In this document: piece by piece, positions 1-11,340 of the stretch
Layout of the letters: every line of letters starts with the position of its first letter
How positions within the stretch are numbered: position 1 is the stretch's first letter
Source: Hordeum vulgare subsp. vulgare
Lineage: Eukaryota > Streptophyta > Magnoliopsida > Poales > Poaceae
Direction of reading: 5' to 3'
Length of the DNA stretch: 64,000 nt
Assembly (NCBI RefSeq): GCF_904849725.1
Contig: NC_058523.1
Location: forward strand, 171,102,689 to 171,166,688
Position numbers and translations under genes: made by a program
Notes under the pieces: generated by a model
The model's database searches: none
Told to the model about the DNA's origin: nothing
The model's input: the letters and a program-made list of their open reading frames with translations, nothing else

Positions 1-556
1 ATGTCCACTATGTGTAGATCATCCCCCTCTTAATTCTTGTACTCGTAAGTTAGCCACCTCACATATGCTTAGTCGCTTGCTGCAGCCTCACCACTTAACC
101 ATACCTCACCCATTAAGCTTTTCTAGTCTTGATACCTTTGGAAATGCGATTGTTGAGTCCCCTGTGGCTCACAGATTACTACAACACCAGTTGCAGGTAC
201 ATGTAAGGTGATTTTATGACGTGAGCGCAATGACTGTGCTTTTGGAGTTTCTTCTTCTTCTTCATAGATCTAGGATGGGTTCGAGGACGGCAGCTTGGGA
301 TAGCAAGGATGGACGTCGTTCTTTTCTCGTTTGTTTTCGTCCGTAGTCGGACCCTGCTCTTCTTTGTGATATTTATGTATTGTACTGATGTGACTCTGAT
401 GTAGCTTGTTGCGAGTGTAATCCAATTCCATATACTCTTCTCTACAGTACATGTAATTGTAATGATATCCATTCTTGCGAAACGACGAGATGCGCTTCTA
501 TCCCTGTCGAGGCCCTTGTGCCAAAACAAGGATAGAGTCGCATATTGGGCGTGACA
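1..556 (+). repeat. Element A 5' LTR, last 556 bp
   Basis: This is near-identical to 14419-14973 and ends in ...gggcgtgaca, the same terminus as the right LTR. The primer site begins three bases later. About 4.3 kb of this LTR should lie left of the window. Confidence 0.85.
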
Positions 557-559
557 AGT

Positions 560-572
560 TGGTATCAGAGCC
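560..572 (+). other. Element A primer-binding site (initiator Met-tRNA type)
   Basis: tggtatcagagcc complements the 3' end of plant initiator methionine tRNA, the usual minus-strand primer. It lies three bases after the LTR end, which fixes the LTR boundary and the element orientation. Confidence 0.85.
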
Positions 573-2779
573 GTACCGACCTAGGAGCCCCCTTGATTGA
601 TCGAACTTGGCCGATTCGAGTCTAGTGAAAAACTGCTTTGAGTCTAGTTATATATCGGAGAGTAGGTTTCTTTTTTCTCCTCTTCTATGCTCTGGTGAGG
701 TTCACGACTTAGGAATTTTAATTCTACTCCTCTTCTCACTAATTTTTTTTAGGATCACGTGAATATTTTTGGAATCTATATGATGTCGATGTGACGGAAA
801 TCTGTCTTGGTGCCTCCTGTCTGACTTGATTTCTTCCGGGGAGTTGAGCTCCAGGGGATTCTTGAGCACATCGTTATCATTCAGATTTCTTAGTATCCCA
901 GGACGAAGGATGTTCGAAATTGCTTCAATACTAGTAGTGGCGAGAGGAGTTCGGCTTCTCGAGTACTGCTGCAGATAGATCCGGATGTATCGCCATACTT
1001 AGTATCGTTTTGATTTTTGAGTGTCTGAGATAGATGAGGTTCCGAGATTCTGGTTATGTGTTGACGGATGTGATACACTGGACGGGTTAGTATAGGAGTT
1101 GAGTGATATATTACTCCTTGTATCCGTGGACTAGATTGAATGACCAGAAATTTCGGAAGTTCTTAGGTGAGAATTCAAGTAGTTACTTATAGTACAATCT
1201 TCCAACAAATGCATGATGTTAGGTTGGGGTTCGACATCTAGTGGATTCGTTTGTTCACAGTCAACTTACAGCGGTTCTTGTTGTGTCTTAAAGAGACCTT
1301 GTAGCTTGCTACGACCCAGGGACGCTTCGTATGTCATGTGCACTGCCTTGCACAAGATGGCTACTGTAAGGATCGAGCCCGTGCGATCCTGTCCACGAAA
1401 ATATCGGACGAAATCTCTGTCAAGAATTTGTTCTCGCTTGTTTCATAAGCCTCACCCCTTTATTTTGTTGGATTATGGTAATTCGAGGTGCTTCGATGTC
1501 AAATGGTGAATTCATTTCCTTCCAAGAGGCGTTCTCGTGTTTTATGAGAATGCTAATTCTTCTGCTCAATCAAATTGTCTTATCAATTCTTGTCAACCGG
1601 AGTGGTTATGTCAAATCTTTTCCACCCGGTGTGCTTCTCTTCAAGTCAATTCTATCCTTTTCAAGAATTGCAATATCAATCTGTCATTTCTTTCCGGAGT
1701 TCATCTCATCTGTCCCAAGTTGTCTTTGTTTTTTCCCATCCTCCCGCCCTTTTCTTCAATGCTTCATTATCATCCAAGTGCCTTTCTTTTCATCAATGCT
1801 TCCTTTCTCTTCTCTTCCGTGTTGTATCCGGTGATTCATTGTGAAGATTCTCAGGAGCTTTGTGTTCATATTTATTCATTCTTGTTATCTTTTCCGGTGA
1901 ATTCAATTCAATCTATCTGTGTTCATCATATCCTTTTATTCCTCTGATGATTTTTGTGTTGGAAATTCATATAAAACCAATCTTGTTTATTCATTCCTCT
2001 CTTTTTCTAACCGGAGTGTTGAAGATATCCCAAAAGTTTCTTGTTGTCAATCCTTTCTATTATTTTGACGTGCTCAACCCCATCAAGTTTTCATTTGTAC
2101 CGGTGCAATATCTATCTTTCTGAGCAATCTTTTCAACGGTGGTTTCTTTGAGTCAGCCCATAACCCACAGGTTCTTTCCCAGGATCTTTTCTGGCTCTTG
2201 TAATCTTTCTGGAGTCCTCTAATTCTTTTCAACTATGACGTAAGTATGAATTTCATCAGTCATATCCCTTCTCCAAGATCTATTCGAATTAATTCTCATA
2301 TTTGGCTCAACCTTTCATTCTTCTTTATTCCGGAGTGTCTCAGTTAATTCTTGGTGGTGTTCTCCACATCATTTTCAGCTTGGAAGACCGAAGGAGTGTT
2401 TCTCTCAAATCTTGGTCCATTCTCTTGAAGAGTCATCATTTCAGCTTTGTCGCAACATCTTGAATTGTTCCCAATCATGAGTATCTCTTTTTTGCTATCC
2501 GGTGCATTTTTGAGTTGTTTTCATTCTTGATCCTTCGAAGGCCATCATTTTAGAAGATTTCTTCATTCTCAGCTTTCAGCTTTCATCCTAAAATTCTTCT
2601 CAATTGTTGTCTCTTCGTTCGTCTCTCTTTTATTCCGGTGCCTCATTCAATTTTCTATTTGGCGGCTCAAGATCTGTTCATTCTCAAGGTGTTCTTCAAG
2701 ATTTTTGTGGTAGTAGTTCTCATTTTCTTCTTCATTCCAAGGTCTAGTTTCTATTCTTTCTAACGGAGGTTTTGTGATG

Positions 2780-2784
2780 TTGCT
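2780..2784. repeat. Target-site duplication of element B, left copy (TTGCT)
   Basis: ttgct directly precedes the 5' LTR of B and is repeated at 9758-9762 directly after its 3' LTR. Confidence 0.9.
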
Positions 2785-4436
2785 TGATACGTCTCAAACG
2801 TATCTATAATTTTTGATGGTTTCACGCTGTTATCTTGTCAACTTTGGATGTTTTGTTTACCTTTTATATCTTTTTTGGGACTAACTTATTAACTCAGTGC
2901 CAAGTGCCAGTTCATGTTTTTTCTGTGTTTTTGACTCTTTTCAGATCTGATTTTGGAACGGAGTCCAAACGGAATAAAATCCCCAAAATGATTTTTTCCA
3001 GAACGGAAGAAGATCAGGAGGCCTGAGGGCCAAGCAAGTGGGCCCACAGGGAGCCCACAAGCCCTGTTGCCGTGGCTAGGGGGAGGCCGCGGCAACAAAC
3101 CTTGTGGACCCCCTGGCGCTCCCCTGCCCTAGGTCTTTGGCCTATAAATTCCCTAAAAATCCAGAAAAAATCAGGGCGTCCAAGAAAATAATTTTCCACC
3201 GCCGCAAGCTTACGTTTCCGCGAGATCTCATCTGGAGACCCTTCCCGGTGCCCTGCCGGAGGGGACTTTGGAGTTGGAGGGCTTCTTCATCAACATCATC
3301 GCCCCTCCAATGACTCCTGAGTAGTTCACTTCAGACCTACGGGTCCGTAGTTAGTAGCTAGATGGCTTCTTCTCTCTCTTGGATCTTCAATACAAAGTTC
3401 TCCATCATGTTCATGGACATCTATTCGATGTAATATTCTTTGGCGGTGTGTTTGTCGAGATCCGATGAATTGTGGATTTGTGATCAGATTATCTATGATG
3501 AATATTTGAGTCTTTGCTGATTTCTAATATGCATGATTTGATATCCTTGTAAGTCTCTCCGAGTCTTGCGTTTTGTTTGGCCAACTAGATCTATGATTCT
3601 TGCAATGGGAGAAGTGCTTGGTTTTGGGTTCTTACCGTGTGGTGACCTTTCCCAGTGAGAGTGGGGGCAGCAAGGCACACATCGTGTAGTTGCCATCAAG
3701 GGTAACAAGATGGGCTTTGTCGTAGATATGAGATTGTCCATCTACATCATGTCATCTTGCTTAAGGCGTTGCTCTGTTCTCATGAACTTAATACACTAGA
3801 TGCATGCTGGATAGCGGTCGACGTGTGGAGTAATAGTAGTAGATGCAGAAGTATCGATCTACTTGTTTTGCACGTGATGCCTATAGATATAATCATTGCC
3901 ATAGATGACGTCACGACTTTGCGCGGTTCTATCAATTGCTCGACAGTAATTTGTTCACCCACCATCTACTTGCTTTCATGAGAGAAGCCACTAGTGAACA
4001 CTACGGCCCCTGGGTCTATTCACACCTATCGTTTACACCTCCACTTTTACTTTGCTTTGTTACTTTGTTGCTTCCAGTTCTCACTTGGCAAACAATCTAT
4101 AAGGGATTGACAACCCCTTCATAGCGTTGGGTGCAGGTTCTTTGTGTTTGTGCAGGTACTTGTGATACTCCTTCACTGGATCGATACCTTGGTTCTCAAA
4201 ACTGAGGGAAATACTTACCACTGCTGCACTACATCACCCTTTCCACTTCGAGGGAACACCAACGCAAGGCTCCAAGGCGACGGGGAAATCCTTTGCATAT
4301 TTGCCTAGGAAGTCCCTAAAGGCGCAGCCGTAGCAGAAGGATTTCTGGTGCCGTTGCTGAGGAGAATCAAGACAAGGATAGTCTCCCGTCAGCACGTGTT
4401 TTTGGCGCCATTGGAAAGTCTTTTGTTGCATCAGCA
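2785..4436 (+). repeat. Element B 5' LTR
   Basis: It matches 8105-9757 over its whole length. It has a TATA-like box at 3143 (tataaatt) and a GC-rich hairpin just upstream at about 3053-3110. The LTR ends at catcagca before the primer site. Confidence 0.9.
3143..3150 (+). promoter_or_regulatory. TATA-like box of element B 5' LTR
   Basis: tataaatt lies in the conserved context ggcctataaattcc; the 3' LTR has the same context at 8463. It is the best TATA candidate in the LTR. The start site downstream of it was not determined. Confidence 0.5.
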
Positions 4437-4446
4437 GAAGTATTTC

Positions 4447-4464
4447 TGGTGCCGTTGCCGGGGA
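4447..4464 (+). other. Element B primer-binding site (Asp-tRNA type)
   Basis: tggtgccgttgccgggga matches the complement of an aspartate tRNA 3' end with one change, as is usual for Athila/Tat Gypsy elements. It lies 10 bases after the LTR end. Confidence 0.85.
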
Positions 4465-4675
4465 AGGAGAGATCTATCCAAGTAGGTCTCACAAACTCAT
4501 CTCTTGCATTTACTTTTTTGCCAGTTGCCTCTCGTTTTCCTCTCCCCCACTTCACAATTTGCCTTTTTTTCGTTTGCCTTTTTCGTTCGCCATTTTTTCT
4601 CGCTTGCCTTTTCTTTGCTTGAGTGCTATGTGCCTTCAATATGCTTGCATCTTCGCTTGCTGAAAATCTATTGAT

Positions 4676-5424
4676 ATGGATCCTCACCCACTTGCTAATC
4701 TCTTTAAGAGATCCACTTATGTGGAACCAATTGCTAGTGAGTTGAGTGCACTTGACTTTCTCTATGGAGTTTTGCTTGAGATGCGTGAATCTGAAAATCA
4801 TGATGAAGAAATTTATGAAGTGATTCACAACGGCTCCTTGGATGAAAAGCATGATTGCAATGGTTTCACTATAATTTCTATTAGTGACAATCATGCTAAA
4901 AATATGCAAAACCCTAAGCTTGGGGATGCTAGTTTTGCTATGTCCACTACTTGTTGCAATGATCAGGAGTGGGGCGATGGTTTTCTTATGATCTTGAAAA
5001 TTTGTTTAAGCCTCATGATGAATATGATATTTGCAATATTATTTAAAGTGGGTTTGGAGAAGTCATGACTTTAGTTGATGATAATCCCACTATTTTTGAA
5101 GAGCGTCAACTTTGCATGCATGTGGATCATGAAAAAAATATCCTATGTGATAGTTACATTGTTGAATTCGAATATGATCCCACATGTAATTGCTATGACA
5201 GAGGGAAATATTTTGGTAGAAACTTTCATGTTACCAAATTACCTCTCGTTATGTGGAGATTGCTATTGTCTCTTTCTTCTTCCTTGCATATGGCAACTAT
5301 TGGTTGCCTTGACAATCTGTTTTCCTATAAAATGCCTATGCATAGGAAGTATGTTATACTTAGATGTGATTTTTACATGCTTTATGATGCTCTCGTTATG
5401 CTTCAATTCTTGTCTTTTGTGTGA
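4676..5424 (+). pseudogene. Element B internal ORF, family-specific protein of unknown function (decayed)
   Basis: The frame begins at ATG 4676 (MDPHPLANLF) and runs about 100 codons. It then needs a frameshift near 4975 to continue, crosses an in-frame TAA at 5044-5046, and goes on to a stop at 5422-5424. The product would be about 250 residues, acidic in the middle (ESENHDEE), without gag zinc knuckles, protease, RT or integrase motifs. Near its end it has DPTCN, RG and KMPMHRK, a pattern that recurs in the ORF of element H. I do not know its role. Position directly after the primer site suggests a gag-position protein of a non-autonomous element. The frameshift and stop make it inactive as read. 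Confidence 0.6.
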
Positions 5425-8089
5425 GCATCATTGAATTATCAATGCCTAGCTAAGGGCGTTAAACAATAGCGCTTGTTGGGAGGCAACCCAAGGAATCTAT
5501 CCTTTTTCTTTCTGTTTTGTGTTTTCCAAACTTTCATAACTCTGTTATGATTGTGTTTTTTTGTGTTTCTTTTGCGTTTGTGCCAAGCAAAACCGTTATG
5601 ATTAGTCTTGGGATGATCGTCTGGTCATGCTGGAAAAGACAGAAACTTTCTGCTCACGAAAAGAATTTTCATTTTTTTCTGTAAGAGATTTTGAGTTGAT
5701 TATTTTCACTGCTGATTTCCACACAAATTCTTCAGACTGTCGTATTTTGTCAGAATTTTTGAAGTAACAGAAGTATACGAAGTATACAGATTGCTACAGA
5801 CTGGTCTGCTGTTAACATATTCTGTTTTTGTTGTGTTGGTTGCTTATTTTGATGAAACTATGGATAGTATCGGAGGGTATTAGCCATGGAAGATTGAAAA
5901 TACAGTAACCCAACATCAACATAAGTAGAATTCAATTTTGCTACAGTACCTAAGGAAGTGGTGGTTTGCTTTCTTATACTAATGTTATCACGAGTTTTTG
6001 TTTAAGTTTCGGGTTTTGAAGTTTTCATGTTTTGGGTGAAGTTCTTATGGACAAAAAGATAAAAAGTGGCAAGATCTCAAGCTTGGGTATGCCCAAGGCA
6101 CTCCAAGATGATTCAAGGATGCCGTAAAACACTAAGCTTGGGGATGCCCCGGGAAGGCATCCCATCTGTCGTCTTCAATCCATCGGTAACGTTACTTGGG
6201 GCTATATTTTTATTCACCACATGTTATGTGTTTTGCTTGGAGCGTCTTGTATCGTAGGAGTCTTTTATTTTTGTCGTGTCACAATCATCCTTGCTGCACA
6301 CCTAGAGAGAGAGACATGCACTCACCGTGATTTTGTCGAGCTTCACTTATATCCTTTGGTTAGACAATTCAGCTCATATGTGCTTCACTTATAACTTTTG
6401 AGCTAGATGCTTTTGCTCTATGTGCTTCACTTATATCTTTTAGAGCACGGCGGTGCGTGGCTTGGTAGTTGATATATGCTATTAAAGTAGTCTCAAAAGG
6501 GGTACTTATCCAAAGGGATACGAAAACTTCCACCTTCATGTGCATTGAATAGTTAGAGAAGTTTGATTCTTCTCAACTAGTTTTGAGTTGTGGTTATGGT
6601 AATATTGAAGTTATATTAGTCAGGTGTTGTGGATCTATAAATACTTGTGTTGAAGTTAGTGATTCCTGTAGCATGCACGTATGGTGAACCGCTATGTGAT
6701 GAAGTCTGAGCATGATTAGTCTATTGATTGTCATCCTTTGTGTGGCGGTAGGGATCGCGCGATGGTTTATACCTACCAACCCTTCCCCTAGGAGTATGCG
6801 TTGAATGCTTTGTTTCGATTACTACTAAAACTTTTGCAACAAGTATATGAGTTCTTCATGACTAATTTTGAGTCCATGGTTTAGATGCACTTTCACCTTC
6901 CACCATCACTATCTTCTTTAGTGTCGTGCAACTTTCGCCGGTGCACAAAACCCACCATTAGCCTCCCTCAAAACAGCCACCATACCTACCTACTATGGCT
7001 TTTTCAAAGTCATTCCGAGATATATTGCCATGCAACTACCACCATGACATGTGCCACCACGTTTACATTGCCATTGCATGATCATAAGATAGCTAGCATG
7101 ATGTTTCCATTTATGTCTATGCCATGCTAGATCATTGTCACGGTATACTACCAAAGGCATTTCATATAGAGTCATCGTTGCTCTAAGTTTTGAGCTGTAA
7201 GTGTGATGATCATCATTGATGGAGCATTGTCCCATGTAAGGAAATAAAAGAGTCCAAATATGCCCACCAAATAAAAAAAAGAGGCCAAAGAGCCCGTCCA
7301 AAAAAATGAGAGAAAAAGAGAGAAGGGACAATGCTACCACCTTTCCACACTTGTGCATATTAAGCACCATGATCTTCATGATTGAGAGTCTCTTGTTTTG
7401 TCACCACCATATAGCTAGTGGGAAATTTTCATTATATAACTTGGCTTGTATATTCCAATGATAGGCTTCCTCAAAATTGCCTTAGGTGTTCGTGAGCAAG
7501 AAAGTTGGATGCACTCCCACTAGTTTTCTCTAAGAGATTTCACATACTCTTAGCTCTAGTGCATCATTTGTATGGCAATCCCTACTCATTCACATTGATA
7601 TCTATTGATGAGCATATCCACAGCTCATTGATATGCCTAGTTAATGTGACCATCTTCTCCTTGTTTGTCTTGCAACCTCCACCACACTCCACACCACTTA
7701 TAGTGCTAAAACCATGGCTCACGCTCATGTACTGTGTGAGAGTTGAAAAAGTTTGAGAAAGTAAAGGTGTGAAAACAATTACTTGGCCAATACCGGGGTT
7801 GTGCATGATTTTAATTCGTCGTGCAATGATGACAGAGCATAGCCAGACTATATGATTTTGTAGGGATAACTTTCTTTTGGCCTTTTTATTTTGAAAGTTC
7901 ATGATTACCTTGCTAGTTTGCTTGAATTATTATTGTTTCCACGTCTATAGCAAACTATTGTTTTGAATCTAATGGATCAGAACATTCACGTCACATAAGA
8001 GGAGTTACAAAGGACATCCATGCTAGGTAGCATGAAAGCATCAAAAATTCATTCTTTATCACGTCCCTACTCGAGGACGAGCTGGAGTT
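5425..8089 (+). mobile_element. Element B 3' internal region, non-coding
   Basis: There is no convincing gene in these 2.7 kb. They hold a post-ORF stem-loop motif at 5451-5491 (ending ttgggaggcaacccaa), two polypurine-like copies (6079-6093 and 6134-6148), and an A/G-rich tract at about 7240-7330. Elements F and H have equivalents of all of these in the same order. Confidence 0.6.
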
Positions 8090-8104
8090 AAGCTTGGGGA
8101 TGCT
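8090..8104 (+). other. Element B 3' polypurine tract
   Basis: aagcttggggatgct directly abuts the 3' LTR. The same tract precedes the 3' LTR of F, and a close variant precedes that of H. It would prime plus-strand DNA synthesis. Confidence 0.75.
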
Positions 8105-9757
8105 TGATACGTCTCAAACGTATCTATAATTTATGATGGTTTCAAGTTGTTATCTTGTCAACTTTGGATGTTTTGTTTACCTTTTATATCTTTTTTGGGA
8201 CTAACTTATTAACTCGGTGCCAAGTGCCAGTTCGTGTTTTTTCTGTGTTTTTGACTCTTTTCAGATCTAATTTTGGAACGGAGTCCAAACGGAATAAAAT
8301 CCCCAAAATGATTTTTTCTCGAACGGAAGAAGATCAGGAGGCTTGAGGATCAAGCAAGTGGGCCCACAGGGAGCCCACAAGCCCTGTTGCCGCTGCCAGG
8401 GGGAGGCCGCGACAACTAAGCTTGTGGCCCCCCTGGCGCTCCCCTGCCCTAGGTATTTGGCCTATAAATTCCCTAAAAATCCAGAAAAAATTAGGGCGTC
8501 CACGAAAATACTTTTCCGCCGCCGCAAGCTTCTGTTTCCGTGAGATCTCATCTGGAGACCCTTCCCGGCGCCCTGCCGGAGGGGACTTTGGATTTGGAGG
8601 GCTTCTTCATCAACATCATCGTCCCTCCAATGACTCGTGAGTAGTTCACTTCAGACCTACGGGTTCGTAGTTAGTAGCTAGATGGCTTCTTCCCTCTCTT
8701 GGATCTTCAATACAAAGTTCTCCATGATCTTCATGGAGATCTATCCGATGTAATCTTATTTGGCGGTGTGTTTGTCGAGATCCTATGAATTGTGGATTTG
8801 TGACTAGATTATCTGTGATATATATTTGAGTCTTTGCTGATTTCTAATATGCATGATTTGATATCCTTGTAAGTCTCTCCGAGTCTTGGGTTTTGTTTGG
8901 CCAACTAGATCTATGATTCTTGCAATGGGAGAAGTGCTTGGTTTTGGGTTCTTACCATGTGGTGACCTTTCCCAGTGACAGTAGGGGCAGCAAGGCACAC
9001 ATCGTGTAGTTGCCATCAAGGGTAACAAGATGGGCTTTGTCGTAGATATGAGATTGTCCATCTACATCATGTCATCTTGCTTAAGGCGTTACTCTGTTCT
9101 CATGAACTTAATACACTAGATGCATGCTGGATAGCGGTCGACGTGTGGAGTAATAGTAGTAGATGCAGAAAGTATCGGTCTACTTGTTTTGGATGTGATG
9201 CCTATAGATATAATCATTGCCATAGATGACGTCACGACTTTGCGCGGTTCTATCAATTGCTTGACAATAATTTGTTCACCCACCTTCTACTTGCTTTCAT
9301 GAGAGAAGCCACTAGTGAACACTACGGCCCCCGGGTCTATTCACACCTATCGTTTACACCTCCGCTTTTACTTTGCTTTGTTACTTTGTTGCTTTCAGTT
9401 CTCACTTGGCAAACAATATATAAGGTATTGACAACCCCTTCATAGCGTTGGGTGCAGGTTCTTTGTGTTTGTGCAGGTACTTGTGATACTCCTTCACTGG
9501 ATCGATACCTTGGTTCTCAAAACTGAAGGAAATACTTACCACCGCTGCGCTACATCACCCTTTCCGCTTTGAGGGAACACCAACGCAAGGCTCCAAGGCC
9601 ACGGGGAAATCATTTGCATATTTGCCTAAGAAGTCCCTAAAGGCGTAGCCGTAGCAAAAGGATTCCTGGTGCCGTTGCTAAGGAGAATCAAGACAAGAAC
9701 AGTCTCCCGTCAGCATGTGTTTCTAGCGCCGTTGGAAGGTCTTTTGTTGCATCAGCA
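8105..9757 (+). repeat. Element B 3' LTR
   Basis: This 1,653 bp copy matches 2785-4436 with scattered substitutions and is followed by the TSD ttgct. Its TATA-like box is at 8463 and its GC-rich hairpin at 8371-8430. Confidence 0.9.
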
Positions 9758-9762
9758 TTGCT
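9758..9762. repeat. Target-site duplication of element B, right copy (TTGCT)
   Basis: It is identical to 2780-2784. Confidence 0.9.
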
Positions 9763-10076
9763 CTCTTCAATATATCATTTTGTCTTTTCAAGATCATATT
9801 GTTCCCTTGTTCAATTTAGTTGTTTGTTGTGAATCTTGTCTAGTTCTATTATCTTACCGAATATTTGTTCACCTTTTCCTACCGAAGTGCTGCCGAATTT
9901 TTGTGTGAATTCTTGCTAGTTCCTCATGTCATTGGTCATCTCTTTGCAACCTTCAAGGATCGTTGGTTTCACTCGTTTGTCAAAGAAGCAATTAAGTTTT
10001 ACATCTTTATTTTCTCTTTCTCTTCCCCTTTCATTCTTGGATCTCGGGTCGAGATCCTCTTGTAGTGTAGGAGAGT
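9763..10076 (+). mobile_element. Element A internal domain, right part
   Basis: This is the 314 bp that rejoin to 2784 once B is removed. They show the same pyrimidine-rich style and end with the purine-rich taggagagt against the 3' LTR, which I take as the polypurine tract. No gene is seen. Confidence 0.65.
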
Positions 10077-10644
10077 TGTGACAGCCCGAGACCGACACTC
10101 TAGAAGATTCCCCTTTTATTCTGTTCCTGTCGTGTGGTTCATTTGTCTGTCACATTCATCATCGCATCATGCACGTCATCTGCATGGCATCGGCACTCCA
10201 TTGCATCAGTTTTCGAAAGTTGCATCCGTTATTAGTTGCCGGTTCTCTCCGTGTTTGTCGTTGCCCGTTTTGAGCCCAACCAGACACGCACGCGCCCGCG
10301 GCATCGTAAAAATCTTGTTTTTAAAAGTGTGTATAAAACTTTCTTGGATTGAGTTGAAACTTCGCATGCGGTCTTATTTAGTTGCAGGTAGGCCGGCTGA
10401 CAAATTTCCTCGCAATCGGAGTCCGTCTGGTACCCGAACGGTCGACCATAGCGGCACCGTCTTCGGTTATTCGTCGGACGTGTTTCGGTGTCTTAAAAAC
10501 TCGTTGCCGGGTCACCCGTTTTCCCTCTCGTCTCCGGCTAGCCACTCTACACGGCTACTTAGCCGTCACCGCGTGCGAGACCGTTCGATTCCGATCACAC
10601 GATTGAAACCGGAGCAAAATTCTGCCAACCCTAGCTACCCCGTC

Positions 10645-10652
10645 TATAAAAG
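10645..10652 (+). promoter_or_regulatory. TATA box in element A LTR
   Basis: tataaaag is followed by a pyrimidine-rich leader (cttcccttccatttttgtc) and then a GC-rich segment, the arrangement expected at a plant transcription start near 10675. Confidence 0.6.
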
Positions 10653-11340
10653 GAAGGGTCTTCCCTTCCATTTTTGTCTTTCCTCTCCCCTCCTCGAAAT
10701 CCGCGCCACCACCCCTAAACTAGCCGCCACCTCCACGTCCCTGTCTCCCTCCTCAAACCGCCAGGGCCGCCCAAGCCCGGGTCAGGCCCGCCCGAAGCCC
10801 ATCTAGGCCTGCCCCGATCTCCCCAAGCTCCTCCCGCCGCACTGCCTACTCCTGCCGCCGCCGCCTGCACCTCCCACGCCGGTCGCCGAAGGAGCCACCG
10901 ACAGCCATCGCCCGACGAGCCCGCCGCCGAAGAAGCCCGAGTCGGCCCCATCGCCGTCCTCCTCCTCTCTTCCTTCCTTCCCTTGGTCTAACTCTCTCCC
11001 TAACCTCACCCTCTCGCATCTGTCAGCCTACATGAGGTGGCCGCGCCATGGAGCTCCCTCCTCTCGTGCTCGCCGCCCAGATCCGGCCAGATCCGGCTCG
11101 GGGGGGCTCGACCCCGAGCTCCGCCGCCCAGGCCCCGCCGGAGTGCCCGTCGCCGCCTTGCCAGGACTACCGCTCCCTCCTGCCGTGCTCAGGAGCGAGG
11201 TGCACGACGAGCGTAGCGCTCGTGCGTGCGTGGGCATGCAGCCAGGCCTCGCCTAGGCCCAGGCGCCTCGGCCTAGTGCGTCGCGAGCCCCGATCTGCCC
11301 CAAGCCTCGACCCAACTCCAGTCTGGCCAAGAGGCCCAAG

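Larger units (their letters stand above)
557..2784 (+). mobile_element. Element A internal domain, left part (non-coding)
   Basis: No coding frame related to gag or pol is visible. From about 1500 the strand is pyrimidine-rich and carries a recurring CCGGTG/CCGGAG motif (for example 1598, 1625, 1694, 1827, 1894, 2011, 2100, 2499 and 2635). The longest frames here (1213-1509, 1475-1834, 1537-1947) are low-complexity Ser/Phe/Leu translations of that composition and I do not call them genes. The domain is interrupted at 2784 by element B and resumes at 9763. Confidence 0.65.
2785..9757 (+). mobile_element. Element B: non-autonomous Athila-type Gypsy retrotransposon (Sabrina/Fatima-like)
   Basis: This is a complete element of 6,973 bp inserted in the internal domain of A. 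It has two LTRs of 1,652 and 1,653 bp, both starting tgatacgtctc and ending catcagca. It has an aspartate-tRNA-type primer site at 4447, a polypurine tract at 8090 and a 5 bp TSD (ttgct). Between the LTRs there is one short decayed reading frame and about 2.7 kb of non-coding sequence with no RT, RNase H or integrase. It therefore depended on another element for movement. The family name is from memory. Confidence 0.9.

Noticed and set aside
560..572. Possible tRNA gene fragments at 560, 4447, 17497, 26478, 40238 and 44519
   Set aside because: Each is a short tRNA 3'-end complement next to an LTR end, so a primer-binding site, with no cloverleaf around it.
1213..2123. Overlapping Phe/Ser/Leu-rich frames that look like membrane proteins
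   Set aside because: They arise from pyrimidine-rich non-coding LARD sequence, overlap in three frames and have no homologous pattern.
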